Positions 1 to 7,551 of a stretch of DNA of 64,000 nt are shown here, piece by piece; the stretch's first letter is position 1; each line of letters begins with the position of its first letter. Made by a program: the position numbers and the translations under genes. Origin of the DNA: Peribacillus asahii (lineage in GTDB: Bacteria; Bacillota; Bacilli; Bacillales; DSM-1321); assembly GCF_004006295.1 (NCBI RefSeq), contig NZ_CP026095.1, positions 2,218,001-2,282,000 on the forward strand, read 5' to 3'. Under the pieces are notes generated by a model. The model saw only the letters and a program-made list of their open reading frames with translations. It did not search any database and was not told the DNA's origin.

Positions 1-564
1 TTTTAGTACAGGGATAACTCCTTCTCCTAATACTGGACGCAGATTATTGATCTCAAATATTTTAATGCTCATAAAGGAAACAACCAAAAAAAGGATAAGT
101 GTCAAAGGTAATATAATTTCAAAAAGACGGGCGATTGGGTTAATGCCGCCGATAATCAGATAGAGACTCACCCACATGAAAGTCATAGTAATAGCCCATG
201 TAGGGGTACCTTGCAGAAGTAAATACCTCATGACTTCCGCCATTGAACGGAGTTGAAACCCGGAAGTCATAAGAAAATAACAGATTATAGCTAAATTGAG
301 TAACCCACCCACCCATTTTCCTACAATTTCATTGATGTATTGATAAAAGGTCTTTTTTGGAAACTGCTGGCCTAATTTAACCATGATCACCCCTGCGATT
401 ATGGCGATAACCCCGCCTAAAATAACGCTTATCCATACATCTGGTGTATGCGCTTTCTCCGCAGATGATCTGGGTAGGGTGAGTAATCCTGTACCAAGTA
501 TAAAGTTGATGACAATGACAGCTGCTTGAGGAGTGGTAATTTGGTCTTTCGGACTGAGAATCAT
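1..564 (-). CDS. GerAB-type spore germination permease (partial, N-terminal part)
   Basis: Reading minus from the ATG at 564, the frame is open to the window edge and gives about 188 residues beginning MILSPKDQITTPQAAVIVIN. The protein is strongly hydrophobic, with successive membrane segments, for example around ILGGVIAIIAGVIMV and ITMTFMWVSLYLIIGG. This is the pattern of the GerAB/GerKB family of amino-acid-permease-like proteins, the B subunits of germinant receptors in the spore inner membrane that sense small nutrients. Known full-length members are about 360 residues, so roughly half lies outside the window. It follows the A-subunit gene on the same strand with a gap of about 26 bases, as in a ger operon. 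Any C-subunit lipoprotein gene would lie beyond the edge. The nutrient recognised cannot be predicted from sequence. Confidence 0.85.
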   Translation of the reverse strand, partial: MILSPKDQITTPQAAVIVINFILGTGLLTLPRSSAEKAHTPDVWISVILGGVIAIIAGVIMVKLGQQFPKKTFYQYINEIVGKWVGGLLNLAIICYFLMTSGFQLRSMAEVMRYLLLQGTPTWAITMTFMWVSLYLIIGGINPIARLFEIILPLTLILFLVVSFMSIKIFEINNLRPVLGEGVIPVLK

Positions 565-590
565 TTTTTAATCACTCTTTCATCGATAGA

Positions 591-2165
591 TTATCCTTTA
601 CGTATAGGATTTTTCGTATGCATCATCTTTGGCCGGCGTTTCATCATCATGAGTGGCATGCGAATCATCAGGTCTTTCCATTCACTTAAACGATAAGGAA
701 CGGCTGGACTCAAATAAGGTACACCAAAGCTTTTTAATTTCACTAAATGGCTGGCCATAAAAAGAAAAAAGAGAATGACCCCGTATAATCCAAATGTGGC
801 AGCACATAGCATTGTGGGAAAACGAAGAATCCGTAATGTAAACCCCGTACTATATTGCGGAATGGAAAATGATGAAATAGCGGTTAACGCTACTACAATG
901 ACCAAAACAGGGCTAATGATCCCGGCCTGTACAGCAGCTTCCCCAATGATTAAACCGCCGACAATTCCCATTGCCGGACCGATTGGCTTAGGTAAGCGCA
1001 GTCCTGCTTCCCTCAAAATTTCGATGGATATTTCCATGAATAATGCTTCGATAAGTGCCGGAAACGGAACGCCGGACCTGGTTCCTATAATGGAGATGGC
1101 CAGTTTGGTCGGAATCATCCCTGAATGAAATGAGATAAAAGCTATATACAAAGACGGCGTAAAAAGAGCCAGAATAGCTGCGAGGTAACGAAGCATTCGT
1201 ATGAATGTGCCAGGAATCCACCTTTCATAATAATCTTCCGGTGATTGCAACACCATGCTTAAGGTAACCGGAGCGATCAAAGCAAAGGGCGTCCCATCTA
1301 ATAAGATGGCCACTCGACCTTCCATCAAAGCAGCGATCACACGATCCGGACGCTCTGTATTCTGTACCTGCGGAAAAGGACTTAGGTAATTATCTTCAAT
1401 GAGTTGTTCTACATAACCTGATTCAGGCACATTATCAATATCAATTTTCTTAATTCGATTTTCTACCTCTTGAACTAGTTCGGGATCAACAATATCTTTT
1501 ATGTAAGCGACAACTAAATCTTTTTTTGAACGCTTTCCTACTTGGAATTTTACTAACGATAAATTCTCAATTTCACCACTGCCCCTTAAAAAAGCTGTAT
1601 TATCACTCAAAGATTCAGTGAAACCGACTCGTGGACCTCTGACTAGTGCCTCTGATACCGGCTCTTCAATCGTTCTTGTTTTAAGTTTTGTAGTTCCAAG
1701 GATTTGCGCATCCAATAATCCATCAATTATAAGAGCGGTAGAGCCTGTTAGTACTTTTGATGCTAACTCTTTAACGGAACGAACTTCTTCCACATCACTA
1801 ATGGATAACACTTCATTTTTTATAAATTCTTTTGAAATGCCTTCTTTGAAGGAAGGAAGGTTCTGCTTATATTCTGCTGAAAAATCAACCATCAATGATG
1901 GCATAATATGCTTATCAATGAGGTCTTTATCCGATAGTCCGTCCACAAAAATGATAATAGACCTTATACCTGTACGCCCTAAATTAAATTCCCGAAAATG
2001 CACATCCCAATTATGTCCAATTTCTTGCTTGACCATTTCAAGGTTTAAAATGAAATTATCTGTAAACTGACCGGTTGTACCTTGGGAGGTAGATGATTCT
2101 TGTTTGTCATTGTTAGTGACTTTGCCTTTTTTATTAATCTTTGATATCCAGTCTTTCATTATCAT
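591..2165 (-). CDS. GerAA/GerKA-type spore germination receptor subunit A
   Basis: A protein of about 524 residues, the usual length for GerA-family A subunits. The first ~270 residues are soluble and include a predicted nucleic-acid-like receptor domain with [13 protein letters not shown] and [11 protein letters not shown]. Then come the family hallmark stretch [15 protein letters not shown] and five or so membrane segments between residues ~320 and ~480. The C-terminus is basic ([19 protein letters not shown]). A subunits form the oligomeric membrane channel of germinant receptors in the spore inner membrane. An ATG at 2165 overlaps the stop codon of the small upstream gene (TGATG), which points to translational coupling; a GTG at 2168 is an alternative start. 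The B-subunit gene follows directly. The family call is secure, the germinant is unknown. Confidence 0.93.
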   Translation of the reverse strand: MIMKDWISKINKKGKVTNNDKQESSTSQGTTGQFTDNFILNLEMVKQEIGHNWDVHFREFNLGRTGIRSIIIFVDGLSDKDLIDKHIMPSLMVDFSAEYKQNLPSFKEGISKEFIKNEVLSISDVEEVRSVKELASKVLTGSTALIIDGLLDAQILGTTKLKTRTIEEPVSEALVRGPRVGFTESLSDNTAFLRGSGEIENLSLVKFQVGKRSKKDLVVAYIKDIVDPELVQEVENRIKKIDIDNVPESGYVEQLIEDNYLSPFPQVQNTERPDRVIAALMEGRVAILLDGTPFALIAPVTLSMVLQSPEDYYERWIPGTFIRMLRYLAAILALFTPSLYIAFISFHSGMIPTKLAISIIGTRSGVPFPALIEALFMEISIEILREAGLRLPKPIGPAMGIVGGLIIGEAAVQAGIISPVLVIVVALTAISSFSIPQYSTGFTLRILRFPTMLCAATFGLYGVILFFLFMASHLVKLKSFGVPYLSPAVPYRLSEWKDLMIRMPLMMMKRRPKMMHTKNPIRKG

Positions 2166-2290
2166 CACTCATCCTTTGAGGTGCGAAGCCATTTAAACAA
2201 TTGGCTGATTAGATACGGAATAAAAAACACAATAAAAGCTTGTATAAAAACCTGCCATTCTGGAAGGTAGGAAACAATCGCTTTCCACAT
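2165..2290 (-). CDS. 41-residue single-pass membrane protein at the head of the ger operon
   Basis: Minus-strand frame from ATG 2290 to TGA 2165 encodes 41 residues: [12 protein letters not shown], a hydrophobic stretch [19 protein letters not shown], and a charged tail [10 protein letters not shown] good ribosome binding site (AGGGTGAT) sits 5 bases before the ATG, and the stop overlaps the start of the germination A-subunit gene, so co-translation is likely. Small membrane 'D' proteins are known to modulate some germinant receptors in Bacillus, but those usually lie elsewhere in the operon, so equivalence is only an inference. It could also be a leader cistron for the A subunit. No homology claim is made. 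Confidence 0.6.
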   Translation of the reverse strand: MWKAIVSYLPEWQVFIQAFIVFFIPYLISQLFKWLRTSKDE

Positions 2291-2354
2291 TTTTATCACC
2301 CTATACTTATCTCAGATCAACAGCTAAATCTGTAAAATTCCTTTATTTTTTAAA

Positions 2355-2385
2355 TAGTATTAATAATTTCTACGTTCCTTATGCA
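2355..2385 (-). promoter_or_regulatory. Possible sigma-G (forespore) promoter of the ger operon
   Basis: On the minus strand TGCATA (2385-2380) and AATACTA (2361-2355) are separated by 18 bases and lie about 65 bases before the first ger ATG. They resemble the sigma-G type -35 (TGAATA) and -10 (CATACTA) boxes. Ger operons are known to be sigma-G transcribed. The match is good but unproven. Confidence 0.45.
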
Positions 2386-2543
2386 AAGTAGTTAAAAGTA
2401 AAGCCGTATTTCTATCACTTTATATTTAGTATTAGCTTTACCGGACAATAAATGGCCTCATACAATATGGATAGGCTGTACTTAGTTGGACAGATATTTT
2501 AAGGTCAAGTAGACTACAGTTAATATAATCGAGGAGAACCTAC

Positions 2544-2829
2544 CATGACCAAAAGAGAGCGAAGAACATTTACACAAGAATTTAAGCAACAAATGGTGCA
2601 GCTATATATGAATGGGAAACCTAGGAAAGATTTCATTCAGGAGTACAGCCTGACGCCATCGGCTTTAGATAAGTAGATATCTCAATATAAAACCTCCGGT
2701 TCTTTCACAGAATCTGATAATCGAACATCAGAAGAATCAGAACTAATGGAACTACGTAAGCAACTAAAACAATTGCAAATGGAGAACGACATTTTAAAGC
2801 AAGCTGCGCTGATACTAGGACGGAAGTAA
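2544..2829 (+). pseudogene. IS3-family orfA (helix-turn-helix protein) with internal stop
   Basis: ATG 2544 follows the ribosome binding site GAGGAG. It opens a frame reading MTKRERRTFTQEFKQQMVQL, the typical N-terminus of IS3 orfA DNA-binding proteins. The frame hits TAG at 2674-2676, where the family normally has a tryptophan (TGG), so a single base change explains it. Beyond the stop the same frame runs to 2829 with the leucine-zipper-like stretch [20 protein letters not shown]. The intact protein would have been about 94 residues. The neighbouring orfB is also broken. Confidence 0.75.
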
Positions 2830-2831
2830 AT

Positions 2832-3105
2832 GTGATCAAAAACAATCAACACAAATACTCGATATCAGCCATGTGTAAAGTCCTGCAACTTCCCAGAAGC
2901 ACCTATTACTATGAAGCAAAAGAAAGAGCATCTGAGGATGTTCTTTCTTCTAAAGTAATCGAGATCTTCTGTTCGAGCCGTCAGAATTATGGTACTCGCA
3001 AAATCAAAGTATAGTTGAAGAAACAAGGGGGTGTCGTATCAAGACGCCATATCGGGAGAATTATGAATGAACAGAGATTAGTATCTTCTTATTCAACAAA
3101 CGGAG
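2832..3105 (+). pseudogene. IS3-family orfB fragment (N-terminal HTH part only)
   Basis: The frame starts at GTG 2832, right after orfA, and reads MIKNNQHKYSISAMCKVLQL followed by the PRSTYYY motif typical of orfB N-termini in IS3/IS150 relatives. A TAG at 3012-3014 interrupts it after YGTRKIKV. The same frame can be followed for about 30 more residues (RRHIGRIMNEQRLVSSY) before homology-like sequence ends. The rve integrase core with its DDE residues is absent, so no transposase activity is expected. Confidence 0.7.
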
Positions 3106-3150
3106 GTTAGTGTAAGAAGAAAATCGAATTTTATAAAGCGAAATAAAGAA

Positions 3151-3346
3151 ATGGATGGAGGAATAAAATTGCTTGGATTGCCAAGAGGAAAGGTGTTTTT
3201 AGTTCCTTGGACAACTGAATGGGAAAAGGGATTTTTATTAAAGAAAGAGAGAATTCAAAATATTATTCGTGAGTATATAGTAAATGTCCATCATATTGGA
3301 AGTACAGCAGTAAAGAATTTAAGTGCAAAGCCAATTATAGATATCA
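3151..3346 (+). pseudogene. GrpB-family protein, N-terminal fragment cut by an IS110 remnant
   Basis: From ATG 3151 (preceded by AAAGAAATGGATGGAGG) the first ~65 residues read MDGGIKLLGLPRGKVFLVPW... and include VHHIGSTAVKNLSAKPIIDI. This is the hallmark of the GrpB/UPF0157 family, nucleotidyltransferase-fold proteins of about 170 residues that are sometimes fused to dephospho-CoA kinase. After PIIDIT the reading turns into transposase sequence at about 3347. The remaining ~100 residues were not found after the element, so the gene is truncated and not simply interrupted. The ancestral function is only broadly predicted. Confidence 0.7.
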
Positions 3347-4391
3347 CTGACAGGTCAGATGCCTGTAGTTATATTGGAATCAACGGGGCATTATCATACC
3401 CCCATTATTCAATGCTTAGAAGAGAACGAACGGAATGCTTTATATTTTGTTGAATCCAATTATTTCTCATCAAGCAAAGAAATCAAGTTTAAGAAAAGTA
3501 AAAACAGATGCTTTCGATGTCTATCAATTATGTATTCTTTACTACAAAGAGGAATTTGAGCCTCATAAAATGAGAGGAATTCATCTTCTAAACCTTCGAA
3601 ATTTATCCAGACAACAAGAGATTATCACGAATATGTATGTGGAAGCAAAACTACAATTCCATACGATTTTAGATTAGATTTTCCCCGAATATAGAAAAGT
3701 CTTTGGGGATCTTTTTTCGAAAGTATCTTTATCGATATTAAGAGAATATCCAACTTCGGAGAAGGTTCTAGAGACTGACGAAGAGGAACTAGCAGAGCGA
3801 ATACGAGGGTATTGCCCAACTCGTTCTATTCAATGGGCAAGAGAGAGGGCGAGAAAATTGATACACTCAGCTTTTCAAAACCCTTTTCAGAAGGTGATCT
3901 ATCAAAGTCATCTTACCAATCTTAGTATGTATATAAATATCCTATTTCATTACCAAGGACACCTTTCGGAATTGGAGAGCCAAATGGTATCCCTAGCAAA
4001 TGAAATAGAAGAATATAAGATTATCCAATCAATCCCTGGGATTGGTGAAAAAATCGCTGCCACGATTATTTTAGAAATTGATCGGTTTAATCACCCTAAG
4101 AAATTAGTTGCCTACGCTGGAAGTAATCTGAGTGTCTATTCATCTGGGAAGTTTACAGCGACCATGAATCGGATAACAAAGCGAGGTTCTAGTAGGCTAA
4201 GGCATAGTTTATATCTAGCTATTTTATGTGGAATAAGAAGTTCCCAAAATAAAAAGCTCAAAGAGTTCTACGACAAGAAACGATTAGAAGGAAAGCCTTC
4301 AAAAGTGGCGATCGTTGCTTGTATCAATAAACTTCTTCACTGGATTTATGCTTTGTTAAAAAGGAAAGAACATTTCCTTGATATAGCTTAG
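3347..4391 (+). pseudogene. IS110-family transposase remnant, N-terminally truncated with frameshift and stop
   Basis: Three pieces of one protein can be joined. 3359-3450 gives PVVILESTGHYHTPIIQCL. After a frameshift near 3450, LLNPIISHQAKKSSLRKVKTD continues to a TAG at 3675-3677. The last piece, 3678-4391, contains QSIPGIGEKIAATIILEI and YAGSNLSVYSSGKF. Together these match the RuvC-like DEDD domain and the C-terminal transposase_20 domain of IS110 transposases. The N-terminal ~60 residues with the first catalytic aspartate are missing. The remnant sits inside the truncated GrpB gene. A small inverted repeat (CTCCCATAATATATCTGGAG, about 4422-4441) lies just downstream and may mark the old element end. 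Confidence 0.85.
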
Positions 4392-4551
4392 TATGTGATA
4401 GTAACCATGAAAAGAAAAATCTCCCATAATATATCTGGAGGGTTATTTGGTATGCCTGAAAACAGTATAGCATATAAAAAATTATATTTTATAGAAAGAT
4501 ATTGACAAGCTATTAGCTGGTTTAGTGAAACAAGAAAAAGTAGTTAAGATA

Positions 4552-4618
4552 TTCAACAATCGGGCGCAATTCAGGAATTGCGCTATTTCTGCATTTAAGG
4601 GCCAAATTATTGAATAAA
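4552..4618 (+). repeat. Dispersed hairpin repeat, family A (best-preserved copy)
   Basis: It begins TTCAACAATCGGGCGC and contains a perfect 8-bp stem GCGCAATT-CAGG-AATTGCGC (4564-4583). It ends AAGGGCCAAATTATTGAATAAA, so the outer arms ATTCAACAA and TTGAAT are inverted repeats of each other. Related copies are at about 15284, 18900, 19788/21108 (split by an IS), 26640, 27398, 40558 and 47175. It has the look of a miniature inverted-repeat element of Bacillus intergenic DNA. Confidence 0.7.
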
Positions 4619-4619
4619 A

Positions 4620-4791
4620 GGCAAGTGAAAATGTCGTGCAGGGGCAGTGGCTTGAGGGGCTAAATGCGTCAAATGAGGAGCGACTAAGTATGGGCAGAAG
4701 CGGTGCTGAAACGGATGTTGCGATGGAGCCCTACTATACAACGTTAGAACGTTGTCGCAAGCTAATTGGTCAGTATTTTGGGCATGTGTAG
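4620..4791 (+). pseudogene. C-terminal fragment of an unidentified gene at the left edge of the sulfur island
   Basis: One frame is open from the repeat boundary to TAG 4789-4791. It reads ASENVVQGQWLEGLNASNEE and later TDVAMEPYYTTLERCRKLIG before ending FGHV. Its codon choice (GCG, ACG, CGT) matches the sulfur island to the right and not the AT-rich DNA to the left. No start codon with a ribosome binding site is seen. I do not recognise the family. It is probably the 3' end of a gene of the original cluster that was cut when the island arrived here. Confidence 0.4.
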
Positions 4792-4811
4792 TATTAATAA
4801 ACAACGAAAAA

Positions 4812-4837
4812 AGTAGCTTGGGGGAAGCTACTCTTTT
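4812..4837 (-). terminator. Intrinsic terminator of the MetQ-type gene
   Basis: AGTAGCTT (4812-4819), loop GGGGG, and AAGCTACT (4825-4832) form a perfect 8-bp stem. On the minus strand it is followed by a run of six T. It lies 9 bases after the stop codon of the lipoprotein gene. Confidence 0.85.
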
Positions 4838-4840
4838 TCG

Positions 4841-5677
4841 TTATTTAAAGTATGGTGGTTGCCAGAAGCCTTCAAACTGTGGGTCTGTTTCAATCAGTTG
4901 CTGGAAATCCTCTGTTTGGTATGCGTCTGTTAAGTCTTTAACAAATGTTTTATCTTTGTCTTCTGTACGAACAGCGATTAAGTTTTGGTACTCAAATGGT
5001 GGGTTTTCAAGCAGTAAGCTGTCAGAAAGCTTACGGTCTGATGCTAAAACATAGTTACCGTTTACGACAGCATAATCAACGTCGCTAATTAGGCGTGCTA
5101 GCTGTGCTTGCTCTACTTCTACAAACTCAATTTCTACCTTGTATGACTCAATGTCATGTAAGCTCACTGTTAGCGGATCATAGTCAGATTTTAATGTTAA
5201 AAATCCACCTTCCTCTAAAATGCGTAGTGCACGAGCAATGTTTGGTGGGTCATTTGGAATTAACACTTTGTATTTTGTACTAGTATCTAGCTTAATTTCT
5301 GTAAGTTTATCAGAATAAATACCCATCGGCGCTGTCGGTACTTTAATTGTTTCGACTAAATCTAATTTATTCTCTTTAATAAAGCTTTCAAAATACGCTG
5401 TATGCTGAAAAATGTTAGCGTCTAGTGAGCCTTCTGCAAGGGCGAAATTGATTTCATTACCGCTCGTAAATTCGACGAACTCAATCGTGTAGCCTTTTTC
5501 TTTTAAGATAGGCTGGATCCCTTTACGTACTTGATCACTGTAAGGACCAGGCGAGAAACCGATTCGAATATGTTTCGTATCATCGGTACTAGCTGATTTA
5601 CTGACATCAGATGATCCGCAAGCTGCTAACAATACGACGGTCAAAATAGATACGACAAATAATGCAAATTTTTTCAT
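4841..5677 (-). CDS. metQ: MetQ/NlpA-family substrate-binding lipoprotein
   Basis: A protein of 278 residues when started at ATG 5677, which has a GAGGAGG site 8 bases upstream. The N-terminus MKKFALFVVSILTVVLLAAC is a lipoprotein signal peptide with lipobox LAAC. The rest is NlpA-like, with IRIGFSPGPYSDQVRKGIQ, NIFQHTAYFESF, and VLIPNDPPNIARALRILEE. Family members bind methionine or other small sulfur compounds outside the membrane and deliver them to a MetN/MetI importer. Here those two partners are encoded in the divergent oxygenase operon at 11103-12552. The ligand is therefore more likely an organosulfur compound such as a sulfonate or sulfone than methionine, which is inference. The gene has its own terminator-containing leader upstream. 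Confidence 0.88.
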   Translation of the reverse strand: MKKFALFVVSILTVVLLAACGSSDVSKSASTDDTKHIRIGFSPGPYSDQVRKGIQPILKEKGYTIEFVEFTSGNEINFALAEGSLDANIFQHTAYFESFIKENKLDLVETIKVPTAPMGIYSDKLTEIKLDTSTKYKVLIPNDPPNIARALRILEEGGFLTLKSDYDPLTVSLHDIESYKVEIEFVEVEQAQLARLISDVDYAVVNGNYVLASDRKLSDSLLLENPPFEYQNLIAVRTEDKDKTFVKDLTDAYQTEDFQQLIETDPQFEGFWQPPYFK

Positions 5678-5710
5678 ACAAAATTCCTCCTCAAATATGT
5701 TGTTGGACAT

Positions 5711-5850
5711 AAGTCGACCCCATGTTCATCCATTACGTCTGCGTGTAGTCTCTCATTTTGCTAGAAACAAAAAAAAGAGACACATATATTTGTTGAACAA
5801 ATATATACGCCTCCGGTGATCCGGTCGGAAAAGTCTAGTAGACTAATTGG
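5711..5850 (-). promoter_or_regulatory. Attenuator-like leader of metQ with CCGG-AUCA-CCGG hairpin and terminator
   Basis: Read on the minus strand, a perfect palindrome AGTCTACTAGACT (5844-5832) is followed by CCGGATCACCGGAG (5824-5811). A long hairpin comes next (arms 5813-5796 and 5794-5777) and then a run of eight T. Since this terminator lies about 100 bases before the metQ ribosome binding site, transcripts must read through it for expression. The 14-nt box recurs with paired base changes in the divergent operon leader at 6048. No known riboswitch class (SAM-I, T-box) fits what I see. The trigger is unknown; sulfur limitation is the obvious guess. Confidence 0.6.
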
Positions 5851-5994
5851 AATTAAGGATGATTTTACCAAGCAGTTTTTCATTTGGCAATACTATTTTT
5901 GAAATAAATAATAACAAAAATCGTAGAGAGATAGTTTTTTCATCTAATGGAGCACAGTAAAATTATTTTTGTTCAAAAAACATATAAAACTCAC

Positions 5995-6023
5995 TTGACT
6001 AATCTGAATTATTTGTTTATTGT
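5995..6023 (+). promoter_or_regulatory. Sigma-A promoter of the organosulfur oxygenase operon
   Basis: TTGACT (5995-6000), a 17-base spacer and TATTGT (6018-6023) fit a sigma-A promoter. Transcription would start near 6030, leaving a leader of about 90 bases that contains the hairpin box and terminator described next. Confidence 0.6.
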
Positions 6024-6029
6024 GTTTAC

Positions 6030-6108
6030 ATAACTTAACAAAAGCCACTGGACCACCAGAGCTCCTTTCATATCACATCGATATGCTTGGAGCTTTTTTT
6101 GTTTAAAA
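6030..6108 (+). promoter_or_regulatory. Attenuator-like leader of the oxygenase operon with CUGG-ACCA-CCAG hairpin and terminator
   Basis: CTGGACCACCAGAG (6048-6061) forms a 4-bp hairpin with loop ACCA and runs directly into an intrinsic terminator: AGCTCC (6060-6065) pairs with GGAGCT (6089-6094), CATATC pairs with GATATG inside it, and seven T follow. The ribosome binding site AAAGGAGG comes immediately after. The box is the same as in the metQ leader apart from a T-A to C-G pair swap and one loop pyrimidine change. This argues for a conserved RNA structure controlling both divergent transcripts. Confidence 0.6.
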
Positions 6109-6120
6109 GGAGGATGTCGC

Positions 6121-7551
6121 ATGGTGCAAATTAAAGGAGCTAGAAATATTTGGCTCGATGGAAATAAAGTAGAAAAGCCAGCAGAGCACGCTGCGTTTCG
6201 CGGGACGTTTGAAACAATCAAGCAGCTCATCAAGCTAATTGATGATGGGAAGGTTGGCTTTTATGATGAATCAGTACAACAAAATGTGCATAAAGCATTT
6301 TTAATTCCACAAACGTATGAGCAACTATTAGAAAAGAGAGAGGCGTATGAGACATGGGCCAGCAAGTCCTACGGAATGATGAGTCGCTTATCGGATTATG
6401 CGTATACGCTTATTACCGGCTACTACATCGACCGCGAGCAGCTAAGTGTATATGATGCAACATTCGTTGAAAAAATAACGAATTATTTTGAGTTAGTAAA
6501 GCGTGAACGTCGTTTAGTGACAACAGCGATTGCCGATCCGCAAATGGACCGTTCGAAGCCGATTACAGAGCGTGCAGATCATGCGTTACTTCGAGTTGTA
6601 GAACAGAGAGAGGACGGGGTTGTTGTTAGTGGAGCGAAAATGATTGCAACCGGTGCACCGTACGTCGACGACATTATTATTAATACGCCGTATAGCAAAG
6701 AAGACGGTCAGGAGCAATATGCGAATTTATTTATCGTCGCAACGGATTCGCCAGCGCTTGAAATTATTTGTCGTAAGAGCCATGCGGAGACGGATCGTGA
6801 ACTATATCCGCTGGCGAGCCAGTTTGATGAGATGGATGCGGTTATCATTTTTGATAACGTCTTTATTCCAAATGAACGTATTTTTATTCGTGGTCATGCA
6901 CAAGGGGCAACAGCAGCGCATCGTCATCAGCAGTTAAATACGTTAGCGCATTACCAAACGGTTGTGCGCCTGGCGACAAAGCTGAAGTTTGTTGCTGGAC
7001 TTGCGACGGCCATTGCGAAAAGTATTGCGGTGGATACGTTTTTACATGTGCAGCAAAAGCTTGGTGAGCTGTATATGCAGGTCGATACAATTAACGGTTT
7101 GCTACAGGCGGCGGAAACGGAAGGGAGTGTAGAAGGTAGTGCGTATAAGCCGAGTGCGGTGCCGTTACAAGTAGCACGTCACTTAGGGACGCAGTATTAT
7201 GCTCGGGCGATGAGCATTTTAAAGGAAATCGGCGCGGGTGGTTATACGCAGCTGCCATCAACAGTCATTCATCGTTTTGAGGATGAGCGAATAGAGGCGT
7301 TGTTGCATCGTTATTACGAGGGCGCGGCGACTTCTGCTCAGGATAAGACTGCACTATTTAGGGTTGGCTGGGAGCTAGTCGGCAGTGAAATCGGCAGCAG
7401 GCATGATTTATATGAGCGTTTTTATACAGGAGACCCGTTGCGCATCCAAGCTTTATTTTTTGAAAATTATGATAAAGGGTGGCTGGATGAACGGTTGGAT
7501 ACGTTTTTAAATAGCTTGACGACGACAGTAAGACAGGATGTGTTTGTATGA
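6121..7551 (+). CDS. HpaB-like flavin-dependent monooxygenase, copy 1
   Basis: A 476-residue protein of the 4-hydroxyphenylacetate 3-hydroxylase (HpaB) family, whose members use FADH2 from a separate reductase to hydroxylate aromatic rings. The usual N-terminal (WLDGNKVEKPAEHAAFRGT), middle (GVVVSGAKMIATGAPYVDD, FDEMDAVIIFDNVFIPNERI) and C-terminal helical (HLGTQYYARAMSILKEIGAGG, WELVGSEIGSRHDLYERFY) regions are present. Length is normal. It is the first gene of a tight operon, and its stop overlaps the start of a paralogue (ATGA at 7548-7551). With SsuD, SfnG and SfnB downstream, a role in attacking aromatic organosulfur compounds is plausible. A flavin reductase partner is not encoded nearby. 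Substrate not predictable from sequence. Confidence 0.85.
   Translation: MVQIKGARNIWLDGNKVEKPAEHAAFRGTFETIKQLIKLIDDGKVGFYDESVQQNVHKAFLIPQTYEQLLEKREAYETWASKSYGMMSRLSDYAYTLITGYYIDREQLSVYDATFVEKITNYFELVKRERRLVTTAIADPQMDRSKPITERADHALLRVVEQREDGVVVSGAKMIATGAPYVDDIIINTPYSKEDGQEQYANLFIVATDSPALEIICRKSHAETDRELYPLASQFDEMDAVIIFDNVFIPNERIFIRGHAQGATAAHRHQQLNTLAHYQTVVRLATKLKFVAGLATAIAKSIAVDTFLHVQQKLGELYMQVDTINGLLQAAETEGSVEGSAYKPSAVPLQVARHLGTQYYARAMSILKEIGAGGYTQLPSTVIHRFEDERIEALLHRYYEGAATSAQDKTALFRVGWELVGSEIGSRHDLYERFYTGDPLRIQALFFENYDKGWLDERLDTFLNSLTTTVRQDVFV

Larger units (their letters stand above)
2486..3105 (+). mobile_element. Decayed, 3'-truncated IS3-family insertion sequence
   Basis: The segment starts near a terminal-repeat-like stretch (TGTACTTAGTTGGACAG). 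It carries an orfA remnant (2544-2829) and the first part of orfB (2832-3014, with readable frame to ~3105), both interrupted by stops. No right end is visible: the orfB frame stops resembling a transposase near 3105 and unrelated sequence follows. At least the DDE catalytic part of orfB is missing, so the element is dead. Confidence 0.75.

Noticed and set aside
1618..2070. 150-codon plus-strand frame opposite the germination A-subunit gene
   Set aside because: Shadow of a well-supported minus-strand gene; no start signal.
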